DNA of 13,526 nt from Treponema sp. (GTDB taxonomy: Bacteria; Spirochaetota; Spirochaetia; Treponematales; Treponemataceae), in assembly GCA_016294035.1 (NCBI GenBank), contig JAEDCT010000035.1, positions 1 through 13,526 of the forward strand. The letters are read 5' to 3'. Shown here one piece after another: positions 5,297-13,191 of the stretch. Under the pieces are notes generated by a model. That model was not told the origin of the DNA. It saw only the letters and a program-made list of their open reading frames with translations, and made no database searches. The translations under genes and the position numbers were made by a program. Positions within the stretch are counted from its first letter, which is position 1; every line of letters begins with the position of its first letter.

Positions 5297-6079
5297 ATGG
5301 ACTTAAACCTTAAAGGAAAGACAGTTGTAGTAACAGGCGGCAGCAAAGGAATTGGATATGCCATTGCAAAAGAATTCCTTATTGAAGGTGCCAATGTTTT
5401 TATTACAGGTCGCCAGGTCCAGGCCTTGAAGAAAGCTCAATCAGAACTGAGCCAGTTTGGAAATCTTGAAGTCTGTCCTGGTGACGGGACAAATGAGAAA
5501 GATGTTGAAGCAGCTGCAAAACTTGCTGCATCCCTGACAGGTAAAATTGATGTATGGGTAAACAATGTTGGAACCAACCGGGCAAAAAAAGGTGAGTTTT
5601 TGTCAGAGGAAGACATTGATTACATTTATGCAGCAGTTTTCAAGTCAGCTGTATTCGGAATTCAGAGTGCAGTCAAATATATGAAAAAAGGAGGTGGTTC
5701 TATCGTAAATATTTCTTCACTTGCGGCAAGATGTTCGACATGTGGAAGATCAAATATTTACGGCTCTATGAAGGCTGGTCTTCTTTCCCTTACAAGAAAT
5801 TATTCCGGTGAGTATAAGAAAGAGGGAATCAGAGTAAACGCAGTTCTTCCGGGGTATACAAGAACACCTTTGGTAGAAAAAGGATTTACAGGTGAGGAAT
5901 TAAAAAGACTGCTGGCTTCTAACTTAATTGGAAGAATGGCAGAGCCTGTAGAGATTGCAAAGCCTGTTGTGTTTCTTGCAAGCGATGCTGCTAGTTACAT
6001 AAATGGGACGGCACTGGAAGTTAGTGGTGGTCAGAACATTGTTCTCAATCCATGGTTCAGTGAAGAAAAAAATTACTAA
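5297..6079 (+). CDS. Short-chain dehydrogenase/reductase (SDR)
   Basis: A classical-size (260 aa) NAD(P)-dependent SDR. The dinucleotide motif TGGSKGIG is at 13-20, NNVG at 89-92 (usually NNAG), catalytic Ser at 140/141 in IVNISS, YxxxK as Y155/K159, and the PG motif at 185-186. By alignment to the usual DxxxxVNLxG stretch, the catalytic-tetrad Asn appears replaced by Val114 in YAAVFKSA, so proton relay may differ. The start at 5297 is preferred because GGAG at 5287-5290 lies six bases before it; that same sequence would be inside the coding region if the ATG at 5285 were used. First gene of the nine-gene operon; the substrate cannot be told from sequence, and the neighbours suggest an oxo or hydroxy product of sulfur amino acid breakdown. 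Confidence 0.85.
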   Translation: MDLNLKGKTVVVTGGSKGIGYAIAKEFLIEGANVFITGRQVQALKKAQSELSQFGNLEVCPGDGTNEKDVEAAAKLAASLTGKIDVWVNNVGTNRAKKGEFLSEEDIDYIYAAVFKSAVFGIQSAVKYMKKGGGSIVNISSLAARCSTCGRSNIYGSMKAGLLSLTRNYSGEYKKEGIRVNAVLPGYTRTPLVEKGFTGEELKRLLASNLIGRMAEPVEIAKPVVFLASDAASYINGTALEVSGGQNIVLNPWFSEEKNY

Positions 6080-6097
6080 TTAATAGAGGAAAATAAA

Positions 6098-7087
6098 ATG
6101 GCAAATAAAAGACAGTTGGTGCTGGATGCATTCAATAACAAACCAACAGAAAGAGTTCCAGTTGGATTCTGGTTTCATTACACAAAAGATGAACTTAAAT
6201 CAGCTTACGATCTTCCAGAAATGAGAGAACAGAATCTTGCAGGACATAAAAAGTTTTATGAAAGTTTTAAACCTGACTTTGTAAAACTTATGAGCGACGG
6301 TTACTTCTTTGAACCAAAGACAGCGGCATTCCTTCGTTCTGCAAAATCAGCAAAAGATCTTTACGGTTTGCAGCCAATTGCTTCTGATGATCCTTGGCTT
6401 AGAGATCAGGTTTCTTTGGTTAAAGAATTGACTTCTGCATTCGGAAAAGAAGTTGTAACTGTATACAACGTTTTTGCACCGGCAACTGCATTCAAGTGGA
6501 GTGTAGAAGGTGGTGACAAAAAACTTGCAGCTTTGATCAAAGAGGATAAAGATGCAGTTATTTATGCACTTGGTGTAATTGCTCAGAACACACAGACACT
6601 TGCAAAAGCTGTAATTAAAGAAGGCGGTGCAGACGGAATTTACTTGAGTGTTCAGAGCATTCAGGATGCAAGTGTTGGTCCTGATACTTATGCAGAAGTT
6701 GTTTCTCCAGCAGAGATTTCTATTCTGACTGCTGCAAACTCTGTGGGTGGAGTAAATGTTCTTCATGTTTGTGGTTATGAAGGTGCTAAAAACAATTTGA
6801 GTATTTTCAAAAACTATCCGGCAAAGGTAATCAACTTTGCTTCTGTTGTTGAAGGTGTTTCACTTAAAGACGGTAAAGAAATCTTTAAGGGTAAAGCAGT
6901 AATTGGTGGTTTTGCAAATATCAAGGATGGTGTTCTTTACAGCGGAACAAAAGAAGAAGTGCAGGCAGAAACAAAGCGTCTTCTTGCAGAAGCTGGAAAG
7001 ACAGGAATTATTCTTGGTGCCGATTGTACAATTCCACGGGACATGGATTTTGAACGCCTTGAATGGGTAAGAGAAGCAGCAAAATAA
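6098..7087 (+). CDS. URO-D superfamily protein, probable zinc-dependent methyltransferase
   Basis: The 329-aa product has the length and flow of the uroporphyrinogen decarboxylase / methylcobalamin:thiol methyltransferase superfamily: an N-terminal RVPVGFW segment (19-25), the barrel strand GADGIYLSVQ (177-186), VLHVCG (221-226) and a late LGADCTIPRD (306-315). H223, C225 and C310 form an HxC...C set, the zinc-ligand pattern of MtaA/MtbA/CmuA-type methyltransferases that activate a thiol; true HemE enzymes do not use it. A methyl-transfer role on a sulfur compound is therefore inferred. No corrinoid protein is encoded in the window, so any corrinoid partner lies elsewhere or is not needed. 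AGAGGAAAATAAA precedes the ATG, 19 bases after the SDR stop. Possible alternatives are a non-catalytic or decarboxylase-like paralogue. Confidence 0.78.
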   Translation: MANKRQLVLDAFNNKPTERVPVGFWFHYTKDELKSAYDLPEMREQNLAGHKKFYESFKPDFVKLMSDGYFFEPKTAAFLRSAKSAKDLYGLQPIASDDPWLRDQVSLVKELTSAFGKEVVTVYNVFAPATAFKWSVEGGDKKLAALIKEDKDAVIYALGVIAQNTQTLAKAVIKEGGADGIYLSVQSIQDASVGPDTYAEVVSPAEISILTAANSVGGVNVLHVCGYEGAKNNLSIFKNYPAKVINFASVVEGVSLKDGKEIFKGKAVIGGFANIKDGVLYSGTKEEVQAETKRLLAEAGKTGIILGADCTIPRDMDFERLEWVREAAK

Positions 7088-7160
7088 GTTTTGAGAAATC
7101 AGTGATGGTTTGCGTTTAGTGAACCACCAGAAAAATGGGAGAAAAATAGGAGAAAAAATT

Positions 7161-8003
7161 ATGAAAAAGACAATTAAGACATTAGCAGTAATCGGACTTT
7201 CAGCAGCACTTGTAGCAGGCCTTTCATCTTGTGACAAAGAAAAAAAATCAGATGTTAAAAAAATCCAGGTTGCACATACAAATTATTACAAGCCTTATGA
7301 CTTTGTAAATGAAGCAGGTGAATCAGACGGATTTGAAGTTGCAGTATTAAAAGAAGTAGACAAGCTTCTTCCACAGTATGAGTTTGTTTATAATCCAACT
7401 TCAGATGATGACCTTTTGATCGGAGTCCTTCAGGGAAAATACGATGTAGGAACAAAGGGTGTATGGAAAACTGCAGAACGCGAAAAGAAATATGTGTTCC
7501 CTAAAAATCCTATTGGTGCAAGTGTGATCGGAATTGTTGTAAGAACAGAAATTACAGATAAGGTTAACGACCTTCCTTCATTTGCTAAGTATTCAGGAAA
7601 GCTTGTTCCTATTGGAGCACAGAATGCTATGTACAATGTAATTGATGAATACAACAAGGCAAATCCTGATGCACAGGTCAACTTGATTGCCGGTGATTCA
7701 TTTGAAGCACAGGCAGGCGATGCTTATGTATGGGTAACAGAAGGCCGTTATGATGCATTTGTTGACATCAAACTTTCATACCAGAACAATGTTGAAAAAG
7801 ATGGAGCTCCATACGGAAGATACAAAGGAAAACTTACTTATATTCCTTACAAAGGAATTCCTACCTGGCCATTGTTTAACATTAAGAATAAGGAATTTGC
7901 TGATGCTTATGATGAAGCAATTCAGAAGCTGATTGCAGATGGAACTGTTTCGCGCCTTGCAATTGAATACTTTGGTGAAGATGTTTCTGCACTTCTCAAA
8001 TAG
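7161..8003 (+). CDS. Amino acid ABC transporter substrate-binding lipoprotein
   Basis: The 280-aa product is an SBP_bac_3 family (polar amino acid) binding protein. A lipoprotein signal peptide runs from MKKTIK to the lipobox LSSC, with C24 as the lipidation site, so it is anchored on the outside of the inner membrane. Family hallmarks are KPYDFVNEAGESDGFEVAV, the lobe-1 segment LLIGVLQGKYDVG, and the late ADAYDEAIQKLIADGTVSRLAIEYFG. AGGAGA eight bases upstream fixes the ATG at 7161; a longer frame to 7110 lacks a ribosome site. It is followed by the permeases and ATPase of the same importer. Its neighbours (two C-S lyases, an Rrf2 regulator) suggest cystine, cysteine or an S-alkyl-cysteine as ligand, which is inference. 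Confidence 0.9.
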   Translation: MKKTIKTLAVIGLSAALVAGLSSCDKEKKSDVKKIQVAHTNYYKPYDFVNEAGESDGFEVAVLKEVDKLLPQYEFVYNPTSDDDLLIGVLQGKYDVGTKGVWKTAEREKKYVFPKNPIGASVIGIVVRTEITDKVNDLPSFAKYSGKLVPIGAQNAMYNVIDEYNKANPDAQVNLIAGDSFEAQAGDAYVWVTEGRYDAFVDIKLSYQNNVEKDGAPYGRYKGKLTYIPYKGIPTWPLFNIKNKEFADAYDEAIQKLIADGTVSRLAIEYFGEDVSALLK

Positions 8004-8014
8004 TTAATTTAGTG

Positions 8015-8050
8015 TGGTGGCTTGAAACAATCAAGACCACCATTTTTTTT
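8015..8050 (+). terminator. Intra-operon intrinsic terminator after the binding protein gene
   Basis: Stem TGGTGGCTTGA (8015-8025) with TCAAG-A-CCACCA (8031-8042; one bulged A), loop AACAA, then eight T (8043-8050). Its position 12 bases after the binding-protein stop suggests partial termination, giving more binding protein than permease, a common arrangement in ABC importers. Confidence 0.8.
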
Positions 8051-8081
8051 AAGTGACCATTAAAAAAAATGATGGTCACTT
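8041..8081 (+). promoter_or_regulatory. Overlapping alternative hairpins downstream of the terminator
   Basis: AAGTGACCAT (8051-8060) pairs with ATGGTCACTT (8072-8081). Alternatively, CATTTTTTTTAA (8041-8052) pairs perfectly with TTAAAAAAAATG (8060-8071), which would capture the T-run of the terminator. The two folds exclude one another. The first ends just before the permease ribosome site CAGGAGA (8084-8090). Confidence 0.5.
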
Positions 8082-8095
8082 AACAGGAGACTTTT

Positions 8096-8809
8096 ATGGA
8101 CAGACCTTTTTATCCACAGAAAATATTTGAGTTTATTCCAGTTTTACTTCCATACCTGCTTGTTACTTTTGAAATCATGCTGGGTACTGTAATGACAGGA
8201 CTGGTTGTGGGATTCTTTCTTGCAAAGGGGCAGTTGTCTAAAAGGGTTTGGGCAAAAGGTTTTTCTGGTTTTATCATCAACGCATTAAGATGTACACCAT
8301 CAATTGTAATGCTGTTTATAATTTTTTACGGTTTGCCAATACTGTTCTGGGGACTGTTTAAGATTGACATTAATAAGTGGAATAAAGCAGTTTATGTAAT
8401 TATTTCACTTGGACTTCTGTTCAGTGCAAGTGCTGCAGAAATTATGAGAAGCAGTTATTTAAGTGTTGCAAAGGGACAGAGAGAAGCCGGTCTTACAAGC
8501 GGGCTTACCGAGGCACAGACCTTCAGAAGAATTGTTCTTCCACAGGCATTTGTAGTTTCACTTCCTAACTTAGGTAACAGTCTTATTACTTTACTAAAAG
8601 AAGGTTCCCTGGCTTACACAATCGGTCTGATAGACGTAATGGGAAAAGGAACAACATTAATTGGTATTCATCAAGGAGCCTATGCAATTGAAACCTATAT
8701 TGCACTGGCGATTATTTACTGGACACTGACAATTGCTCTGGAACAGCTTTTTAAGTCTTTAGAAAAGAACTTCTCTAAAGGAAGTACTTCAGTTGCAGGT
8801 GCAAAATAA
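8096..8809 (+). CDS. Amino acid ABC transporter permease 1
   Basis: The 237-aa product is a HisM/HisQ-family (BPD_transp_1) inner membrane permease. There are five or so hydrophobic helices (about 15-42, 57-88, 98-116, 150-180, 197-215). The EAA loop that docks on the ATPase is at about 130-151 (REAGLTSGLTEAQTFRRI, then LPQAF). The segment NALRCTPSIV at 62-71 corresponds to the usual 'RGTP' entry of these permeases but has RCTP. An AGGAGA ribosome site lies five bases before the ATG, directly after the regulatory hairpins. It should form a heterodimer with the next gene's product and work with the lipoprotein at 7161 and the ATPase at 9569. Length is normal for the family. Confidence 0.9.
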   Translation: MDRPFYPQKIFEFIPVLLPYLLVTFEIMLGTVMTGLVVGFFLAKGQLSKRVWAKGFSGFIINALRCTPSIVMLFIIFYGLPILFWGLFKIDINKWNKAVYVIISLGLLFSASAAEIMRSSYLSVAKGQREAGLTSGLTEAQTFRRIVLPQAFVVSLPNLGNSLITLLKEGSLAYTIGLIDVMGKGTTLIGIHQGAYAIETYIALAIIYWTLTIALEQLFKSLEKNFSKGSTSVAGAK

Positions 8810-8824
8810 AACAGGAGGTGAAAC

Positions 8825-9526
8825 ATGTTTGACGGAAATTTCTTTGTAGTGACATTCTTAAAATTATGGAAAGCACTTCCTGTAACACTTGAGATAACAA
8901 TAGTTTCACTTGCTGTTGGAATTGTACTTGGTTTTTTTCTTGCTCTTGCAAGAGTTCATAAAGTAAAGGTGTTGAGTAAGATAAGTGCTATTTATGTTTC
9001 GTTTTTTCGAGGAACTCCCATTGTACTTCAGATACTTGTTGTATATTCAGTAATTCCTTCTGTACTTAATGCTTATTTCAAGAGCATTGGAAGTTCTATA
9101 AATATTTTTGATTTAAATCCAATTGTTTATGCTTTTATAGTTTTTGGATTGAATAACGCAGCAGGACTTTCTGAAGTTTTCAGATCGGCACTTCTTACTG
9201 TGAACAAAGGTCAGTTTGAAGCAGGTTATACAATTGGTCTTACTTATTGGCAGATTTATAGAAGAATAATTCTTCCCCAGGCTCTGACTGTTGCAATTCC
9301 AAACCTTTGTAATGCAGCAGTAAATCTTATTAAGAATACTTCATTGGCTTTTATGATGACGGTAAAGGATATAACTGCAGTTGCAAAAATTGAAGCTGCA
9401 CCTGGTTATAACTACATTGAAGCTTACCTTGATATTTTTGTAATTTACATAATCGTATGTACAATTGTTCAGAAGCTGTTCAAGGTTTGGGAAAAGAATG
9501 CGGCTGCTTACAAGACTGCTGTTTAA
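8825..9526 (+). CDS. Amino acid ABC transporter permease 2
   Basis: The 233-aa product is the second HisM/HisQ-type subunit. Hydrophobic helices occur at about 20-42, 66-83, 98-118, 155-180 and 200-216. FRGTPIVLQ is at 61-69 and the EAA loop at about 132-153 (FEAGYTIGLTYWQIYRRI, then LPQAL), both well conserved. An ideal AGGAGG stands just upstream and the gene begins 15 bases after the first permease stops, so the two are co-translated. Having two different permease genes indicates a heterodimeric channel rather than a homodimer. It belongs to the same polar amino acid importer as its neighbours. Confidence 0.9.
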   Translation: MFDGNFFVVTFLKLWKALPVTLEITIVSLAVGIVLGFFLALARVHKVKVLSKISAIYVSFFRGTPIVLQILVVYSVIPSVLNAYFKSIGSSINIFDLNPIVYAFIVFGLNNAAGLSEVFRSALLTVNKGQFEAGYTIGLTYWQIYRRIILPQALTVAIPNLCNAAVNLIKNTSLAFMMTVKDITAVAKIEAAPGYNYIEAYLDIFVIYIIVCTIVQKLFKVWEKNAAAYKTAV

Positions 9527-9568
9527 GGTACTGGTGTGGTACTAAATTAAACTGAAAGGAGAATTAAA

Positions 9569-10321
9569 ATGTTAAAAATAACAAATGTGCATAAATCATT
9601 CAAAAAAAATAAAATCTTAAAAGGAGTAGATCTTACAGTAAACAAAGGAGATGTAGTTGTAATTCTTGGTCCTTCAGGTTCTGGTAAGACAACACTGCTT
9701 AGAACTCTTGCATTCCTTGAAACTGCAGACAAAGGTGAACTGGAATTTGACGAAATTAAAACTTCACTTTCAAATGCTCACAAAAAAACAATTCTTGATG
9801 TAAGAAAAAAGATTGGGTTTGTTTACCAGAACTACAACCTCTTTGCAAACAAGACAGCACTTGAAAATGTAATGGAAGGACTTGTAATAGCCCGCAAAGT
9901 TCCTAAAGAAGAAGCAAAGACAATTGCCGAAGATGCATTAAAAAAAGTAGGACTTCTTGAAAGAAAAGATTTCTATCCTTCACAGCTTTCAGGTGGCCAG
10001 CAGCAGCGTGTTGGAATAGCCCGTGCCATTGCGTATAAACCGGACGTAGTTCTTTTTGACGAACCAACATCTGCACTTGATCCTGAACTTGTTGGTGAAG
10101 TTCTTTCTGTAATCAAATCACTTGCAAAAGAAGGAACAACAATGATTGTTGTAACACACGAAATGAGCTTTGCAGAAGAAGCTGCAACACAGGTTGTATT
10201 TATGGATGGCGGTGTGGTAGTAGAAAAAGGAACAAGTCGTGAAATTTTCTATTCACCAAAAGAAGAAAGAACAAAGCAGTTCTTAAAACGTGTATTGAGA
10301 ACTGACGATTACGTAATCTAA
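9569..10321 (+). CDS. Amino acid ABC transporter ATP-binding protein
   Basis: The 250-aa product is a full-length GlnQ/HisP/TcyN-type ATPase. Walker A GPSGSGKT is at 34-41, the Q-loop at Q87 (VYQNYNLF), signature LSGGQQQR at 140-147, Walker B VVLFDE at 160-165, the D-loop SALD at 168-171, and switch His at H197 (VVTHEM). It drives the importer formed by the two preceding permeases and sits on the cytoplasmic face. An AAGGAGAA ribosome site stands before the ATG. The 42-base spacer from the second permease contains a direct repeat of GGTACT but no terminator. Substrate specificity cannot be read from the ATPase. Confidence 0.93.
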   Translation: MLKITNVHKSFKKNKILKGVDLTVNKGDVVVILGPSGSGKTTLLRTLAFLETADKGELEFDEIKTSLSNAHKKTILDVRKKIGFVYQNYNLFANKTALENVMEGLVIARKVPKEEAKTIAEDALKKVGLLERKDFYPSQLSGGQQQRVGIARAIAYKPDVVLFDEPTSALDPELVGEVLSVIKSLAKEGTTMIVVTHEMSFAEEAATQVVFMDGGVVVEKGTSREIFYSPKEERTKQFLKRVLRTDDYVI

Positions 10322-10340
10322 TAATAAAGCGAGGCAATAT

Positions 10341-11501
10341 ATGACATTATCACTTGATTCTAAGTGCCTGCACCTTGAGGATGATACAGAAGATTCCTGT
10401 AACAGAGACTTAAAAAATTTCGGAGCAGTAAGCTTTCCGATTTATCAGACAGCAACATACGCCCATCCGGGCCCTGGAGAAAGTACAGGCTTTAATTATT
10501 CACGGCTTCAGAATCCTACACGGGAGCAGGTAGAAAAACTTGTCGCTCAACTTGAAAAGGGAATTGATTGTATTGCCCTTTCATCAGGAATGGCTGCAAT
10601 CACTATTCTCTTTGAAATCTTTGAACCAGGAAATCACATTATAGTTGATTCAGATTTATATGGAGGAAGTATTCGCCTTTTTGATCATGTTTCAAAAAAG
10701 AACGGACTTAAATTTACCCGTGCGGATTTTTCAAAAGATGATATCGAAGTTCTTATCACTCCAGAAACAAAAGCACTTTATATCGAAACTCCAACTAATC
10801 CCATGATGAACGTTTCTGACATCAAAAAGCTTTCAGAAATTGCAAAGCGGCATGGTATACTTTTGATTGTAGACAACACATTTCTCTCACCTTATTTTCA
10901 GAATCCACTTGAACTTGGTGCAGATATTGTTGTTCACAGCGGAACAAAATTTTTATGCGGGCATAACGACACTCTTGCAGGATTTGTTGTTACCAACAGA
11001 ACTGACATTCAGGAAAAACTCCGCTTCTTGATTAAGACAACCGGTGCAGGACTGGCTCCTTTTGACAGCTGGCTTTTGCTTCGTGGAATTAAAACTCTTG
11101 CACTTAGAATGGAAAAGTCTGCAGAAAGTGCGTTGAAGATTGCAAAATGGTTAAAGGCTCAGAAGTCAGTTGTGAATGTAATTTATCCTGGACTTGAAGA
11201 TCATCCTGGCTATAAAATATTGAAAAAACAGGCGAGAGGTTTTGGTGCAATGGTTACTTTTGAAGTGACTGATAAAGAAAAAGCACTTTCGGTTTTGAAA
11301 AAAGTAAACCTCATTCAGTATGCGGAAAGCCTTGGTGGTGTTGATACTCTCATCACTTATCCAGAAACTCAGACACACGCAGATGTTCCACTTGAACTGC
11401 GCCGCAAAAATGGAATTAAAGAAAGCACATTAAGACTCTCAATAGGAATTGAAAATGCTGATGACTTGATTGCTGACTTACAGCAGGCGCTGGAGGATTA
11501 A
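10341..11501 (+). CDS. Cys/Met metabolism PLP enzyme (cystathionine beta/gamma-lyase-like)
   Basis: A 386-aa fold-type I PLP enzyme of the Cys_Met_Meta_PP family (MetB/MetC/MccB/MGL group). Visible residues are YSRLQNPT (53-60, phosphate-binding Tyr/Arg from the partner subunit), SSGM (81-84), Y107 of LYGG, D178 in VDNTF (pyridine N), K203 in SGTKFLCGH (Schiff base), and a C-terminal STLRLSIGIE with the carboxylate-binding Arg. The LYGG segment has Gly where methionine gamma-lyases carry a catalytic Cys, arguing against a dedicated MGL. LGGVDTL stands where gamma-lyases usually have a Glu, so beta- versus gamma-lyase activity is open. GAGG lies seven bases before the ATG. It is a cytoplasmic enzyme and probably cleaves the imported thioether or disulfide together with the next gene's product. 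Confidence 0.88.
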   Translation: MTLSLDSKCLHLEDDTEDSCNRDLKNFGAVSFPIYQTATYAHPGPGESTGFNYSRLQNPTREQVEKLVAQLEKGIDCIALSSGMAAITILFEIFEPGNHIIVDSDLYGGSIRLFDHVSKKNGLKFTRADFSKDDIEVLITPETKALYIETPTNPMMNVSDIKKLSEIAKRHGILLIVDNTFLSPYFQNPLELGADIVVHSGTKFLCGHNDTLAGFVVTNRTDIQEKLRFLIKTTGAGLAPFDSWLLLRGIKTLALRMEKSAESALKIAKWLKAQKSVVNVIYPGLEDHPGYKILKKQARGFGAMVTFEVTDKEKALSVLKKVNLIQYAESLGGVDTLITYPETQTHADVPLELRRKNGIKESTLRLSIGIENADDLIADLQQALED

Positions 11502-12683
11502 ATGAGTAAATTTGATTTTGATACAATCACTGATCGTTCAAACACTAATGCTATTAAATACAATCTTGCAGAAAAAAGAAACAAGCCTCTTGATGCCATC
11601 AGTCTTTGGGTTGCCGACATGGATTTTAAAACAGCGCCTTGTATTCAGAAAGCCCTGGCAGAAAAAGCAGCCCACGGAATCTATGGATATAGCAGACCTG
11701 ATAGCCGCTATTACAATGCACTTCGTAACTGGTTTTTAACAGAACATAATTTTGAAATTAAAGATGAATGGGTGGTTAATACTCCAGGTGTTGTCTATGC
11801 ATTTGCAACTGCAATTCGTGCTTTAACAGAGGAAGGTGATGCAGTTTTAATTACTCGCCCTGTTTACTATCCATTTTCAAATGTGATTAATAATCAAAAT
11901 CGAAAACTTGTAAACAGTGCACTGGTGTTAAAAAACGGACATTACGAAATTGACTTTGAAGATTTTGAAAATAAAATCATTTCAGAAAAAGTAAAGGTTT
12001 TTCTTTTCTGCTCTCCGCATAATCCTGGTGGTCGTGTATGGAGTAAGGAAGAATTAGAAAAGATTTCTGAAATCTGTTTAAAGCATAATGTAATTGTTAT
12101 AAGCGATGAAATTCATAGTGACATAACATTTGAAAATCATAAGCATACAGTGTTTGCATCGATATCAGATGAGACTCGTGAAAATTCCATCATATGTACA
12201 GCTCCCAGCAAAACATTCAATCTTGCAGGCCTTCAGTTTTCTAACATCATAATTCCCAACGAAAAACTTCGCTCAAAGTTTACAAAAGAGATGGAGCGCA
12301 CAGGTTATGACGAACCTTCTCTTATGGGAATCGTTGCAGCAACAGCCGCTTACAGTGAAGGTAAGGAATGGTTTGAAGCAGCAAAGGCTTATATTTGGAA
12401 TAATATCCTTTTTGCAGAAAAACTAGTGAGCAAAAAATGTCCAAAGATAAAAGTTTTAAAGCCAGAAGGCTCCTATCTTTTATGGATGGATTTCTCTGCA
12501 TTTGAATTAAGTGATAGTCAGATTAACGACAGAATTTTGAATAACGCAAAGGTGTGGCTTGATGGTGGAATTATGTTTGGTCCTGAAGGCAAAAATTTTC
12601 AGAGAATAAATTGTGCAACTCCAAGAGCAATCTTAGAAAAGGCATTAATACAGATCTGCAATGAATTTTCAGAGGAAAAGTAA
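11502..12683 (+). CDS. MalY/PatB-family cysteine-S-conjugate beta-lyase (cystalysin-like)
   Basis: A 393-aa fold-type I aminotransferase-like beta-lyase. It matches the MalY/PatB group throughout: LWVADMDFKT (35-44), GYSRPDSRY (62-70), VNTPGVV (92-98), PVYYPF with Y122/Y123 stacking over PLP, CSPHNPGGRVW (170-180) with N174, SDEIH (201-205) with D202, K237 in APSKTFN (Schiff base), and a C-terminal Arg in RINCATP. The order and wording of these blocks closely follow T. denticola cystalysin as I recall it, which releases pyruvate, ammonia and H2S from cysteine; here H2S or a thiol from an S-conjugate is expected. The ATG directly follows the previous stop, and the ribosome site GGAGG lies inside the previous gene's last codons, so the two lyases are translationally coupled. 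Confidence 0.93.
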   Translation: MSKFDFDTITDRSNTNAIKYNLAEKRNKPLDAISLWVADMDFKTAPCIQKALAEKAAHGIYGYSRPDSRYYNALRNWFLTEHNFEIKDEWVVNTPGVVYAFATAIRALTEEGDAVLITRPVYYPFSNVINNQNRKLVNSALVLKNGHYEIDFEDFENKIISEKVKVFLFCSPHNPGGRVWSKEELEKISEICLKHNVIVISDEIHSDITFENHKHTVFASISDETRENSIICTAPSKTFNLAGLQFSNIIIPNEKLRSKFTKEMERTGYDEPSLMGIVAATAAYSEGKEWFEAAKAYIWNNILFAEKLVSKKCPKIKVLKPEGSYLLWMDFSAFELSDSQINDRILNNAKVWLDGGIMFGPEGKNFQRINCATPRAILEKALIQICNEFSEEK

Positions 12684-13109
12684 ATGTTAAAATTTTCTAC
12701 TCGCGGACAGTATGCTCTTTTAGTTATGACAGATTTAGCAGAACATAATTCTGAAAAATATGTTCCTTTAAAACTTCTTTCCCACCGACGAAATCTTTCT
12801 GTAAAATATCTGGAACAGATTTTGATTCAACTGGCTAAGGCAAATCTTGTGATAGGTTTACGCGGGATTAACGGCGGATATAAACTTGTAAAGCCGGCAT
12901 CAGAGTACACAGTAGGTGAAATTCTTCGTGCAATGGAAGGAGATCTTTCCTGCATTTCTGTAACTGAAAACAATACGGTAAAAACTTTGGGCAATGAAAC
13001 TTTCTGGAAAGACTTAGATAAAACAATTAACGATTATGTAAATTCTGTTACTCTTGATCAGATTGTAAAAAAAAATGCGGAAGGTTCAAATTTCAATTAC
13101 TGCATTTAA
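12684..13109 (+). CDS. Rrf2-family transcriptional regulator (CymR-like, no Fe-S cysteines)
   Basis: The 141-aa product has the Rrf2 winged-helix layout: MLKFSTRGQYALLVMTDLA at the N terminus, the recognition region LSVKYLEQILIQLAKANLV (38-56) and the wing RGINGGYKL (60-68), then the PASEYTVGEILRAMEG dimer helix (71-86). IscR/NsrR-type regulators hold an Fe-S cluster with three closely spaced Cys after this helix; here only C90 remains there, with one more at C140, so a cluster is unlikely and a CymR-like metabolite or partner signal is more plausible. The ATG follows the previous stop directly, with GAGGAAAAG as ribosome site. It probably binds the two ACCTA-N9-TAGGT sites at the operon promoter and so represses its own operon, which is inference. 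Confidence 0.9.
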   Translation: MLKFSTRGQYALLVMTDLAEHNSEKYVPLKLLSHRRNLSVKYLEQILIQLAKANLVIGLRGINGGYKLVKPASEYTVGEILRAMEGDLSCISVTENNTVKTLGNETFWKDLDKTINDYVNSVTLDQIVKKNAEGSNFNYCI

Positions 13110-13111
13110 TT

Positions 13112-13146
13112 ATCAGTGATTAAGCATTTCATAAAGCTGATTTTTT
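13112..13146 (+). terminator. Weak candidate terminator after the Rrf2 gene
   Basis: ATCAG (13112-13116) and CTGAT (13137-13141) can pair, followed by six T (13141-13146). The stem is only 5 bp with a 20-base loop, so this is a weak call, supported mainly by its place three bases after the last stop. Confidence 0.35.
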
Positions 13147-13191
13147 CAATTCATCTATATCAATTTATAAAGGCTTGGGTTACCTTAAATC

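Noticed and set aside
6098..7087. HemE (uroporphyrinogen decarboxylase of haem synthesis)
   Set aside because: The HxC...C zinc-type residues and the sulfur-operon context fit the methyltransferase side of the superfamily; no other haem gene is nearby.
10341..11501. Dedicated methionine gamma-lyase
   Set aside because: The segment LYGG has Gly where methionine gamma-lyases usually have the catalytic Cys after LYG.
12684..13109. IscR/NsrR-type Fe-S regulator
   Set aside because: Only one Cys (C90) is present in the region that holds three cluster ligands in those proteins.
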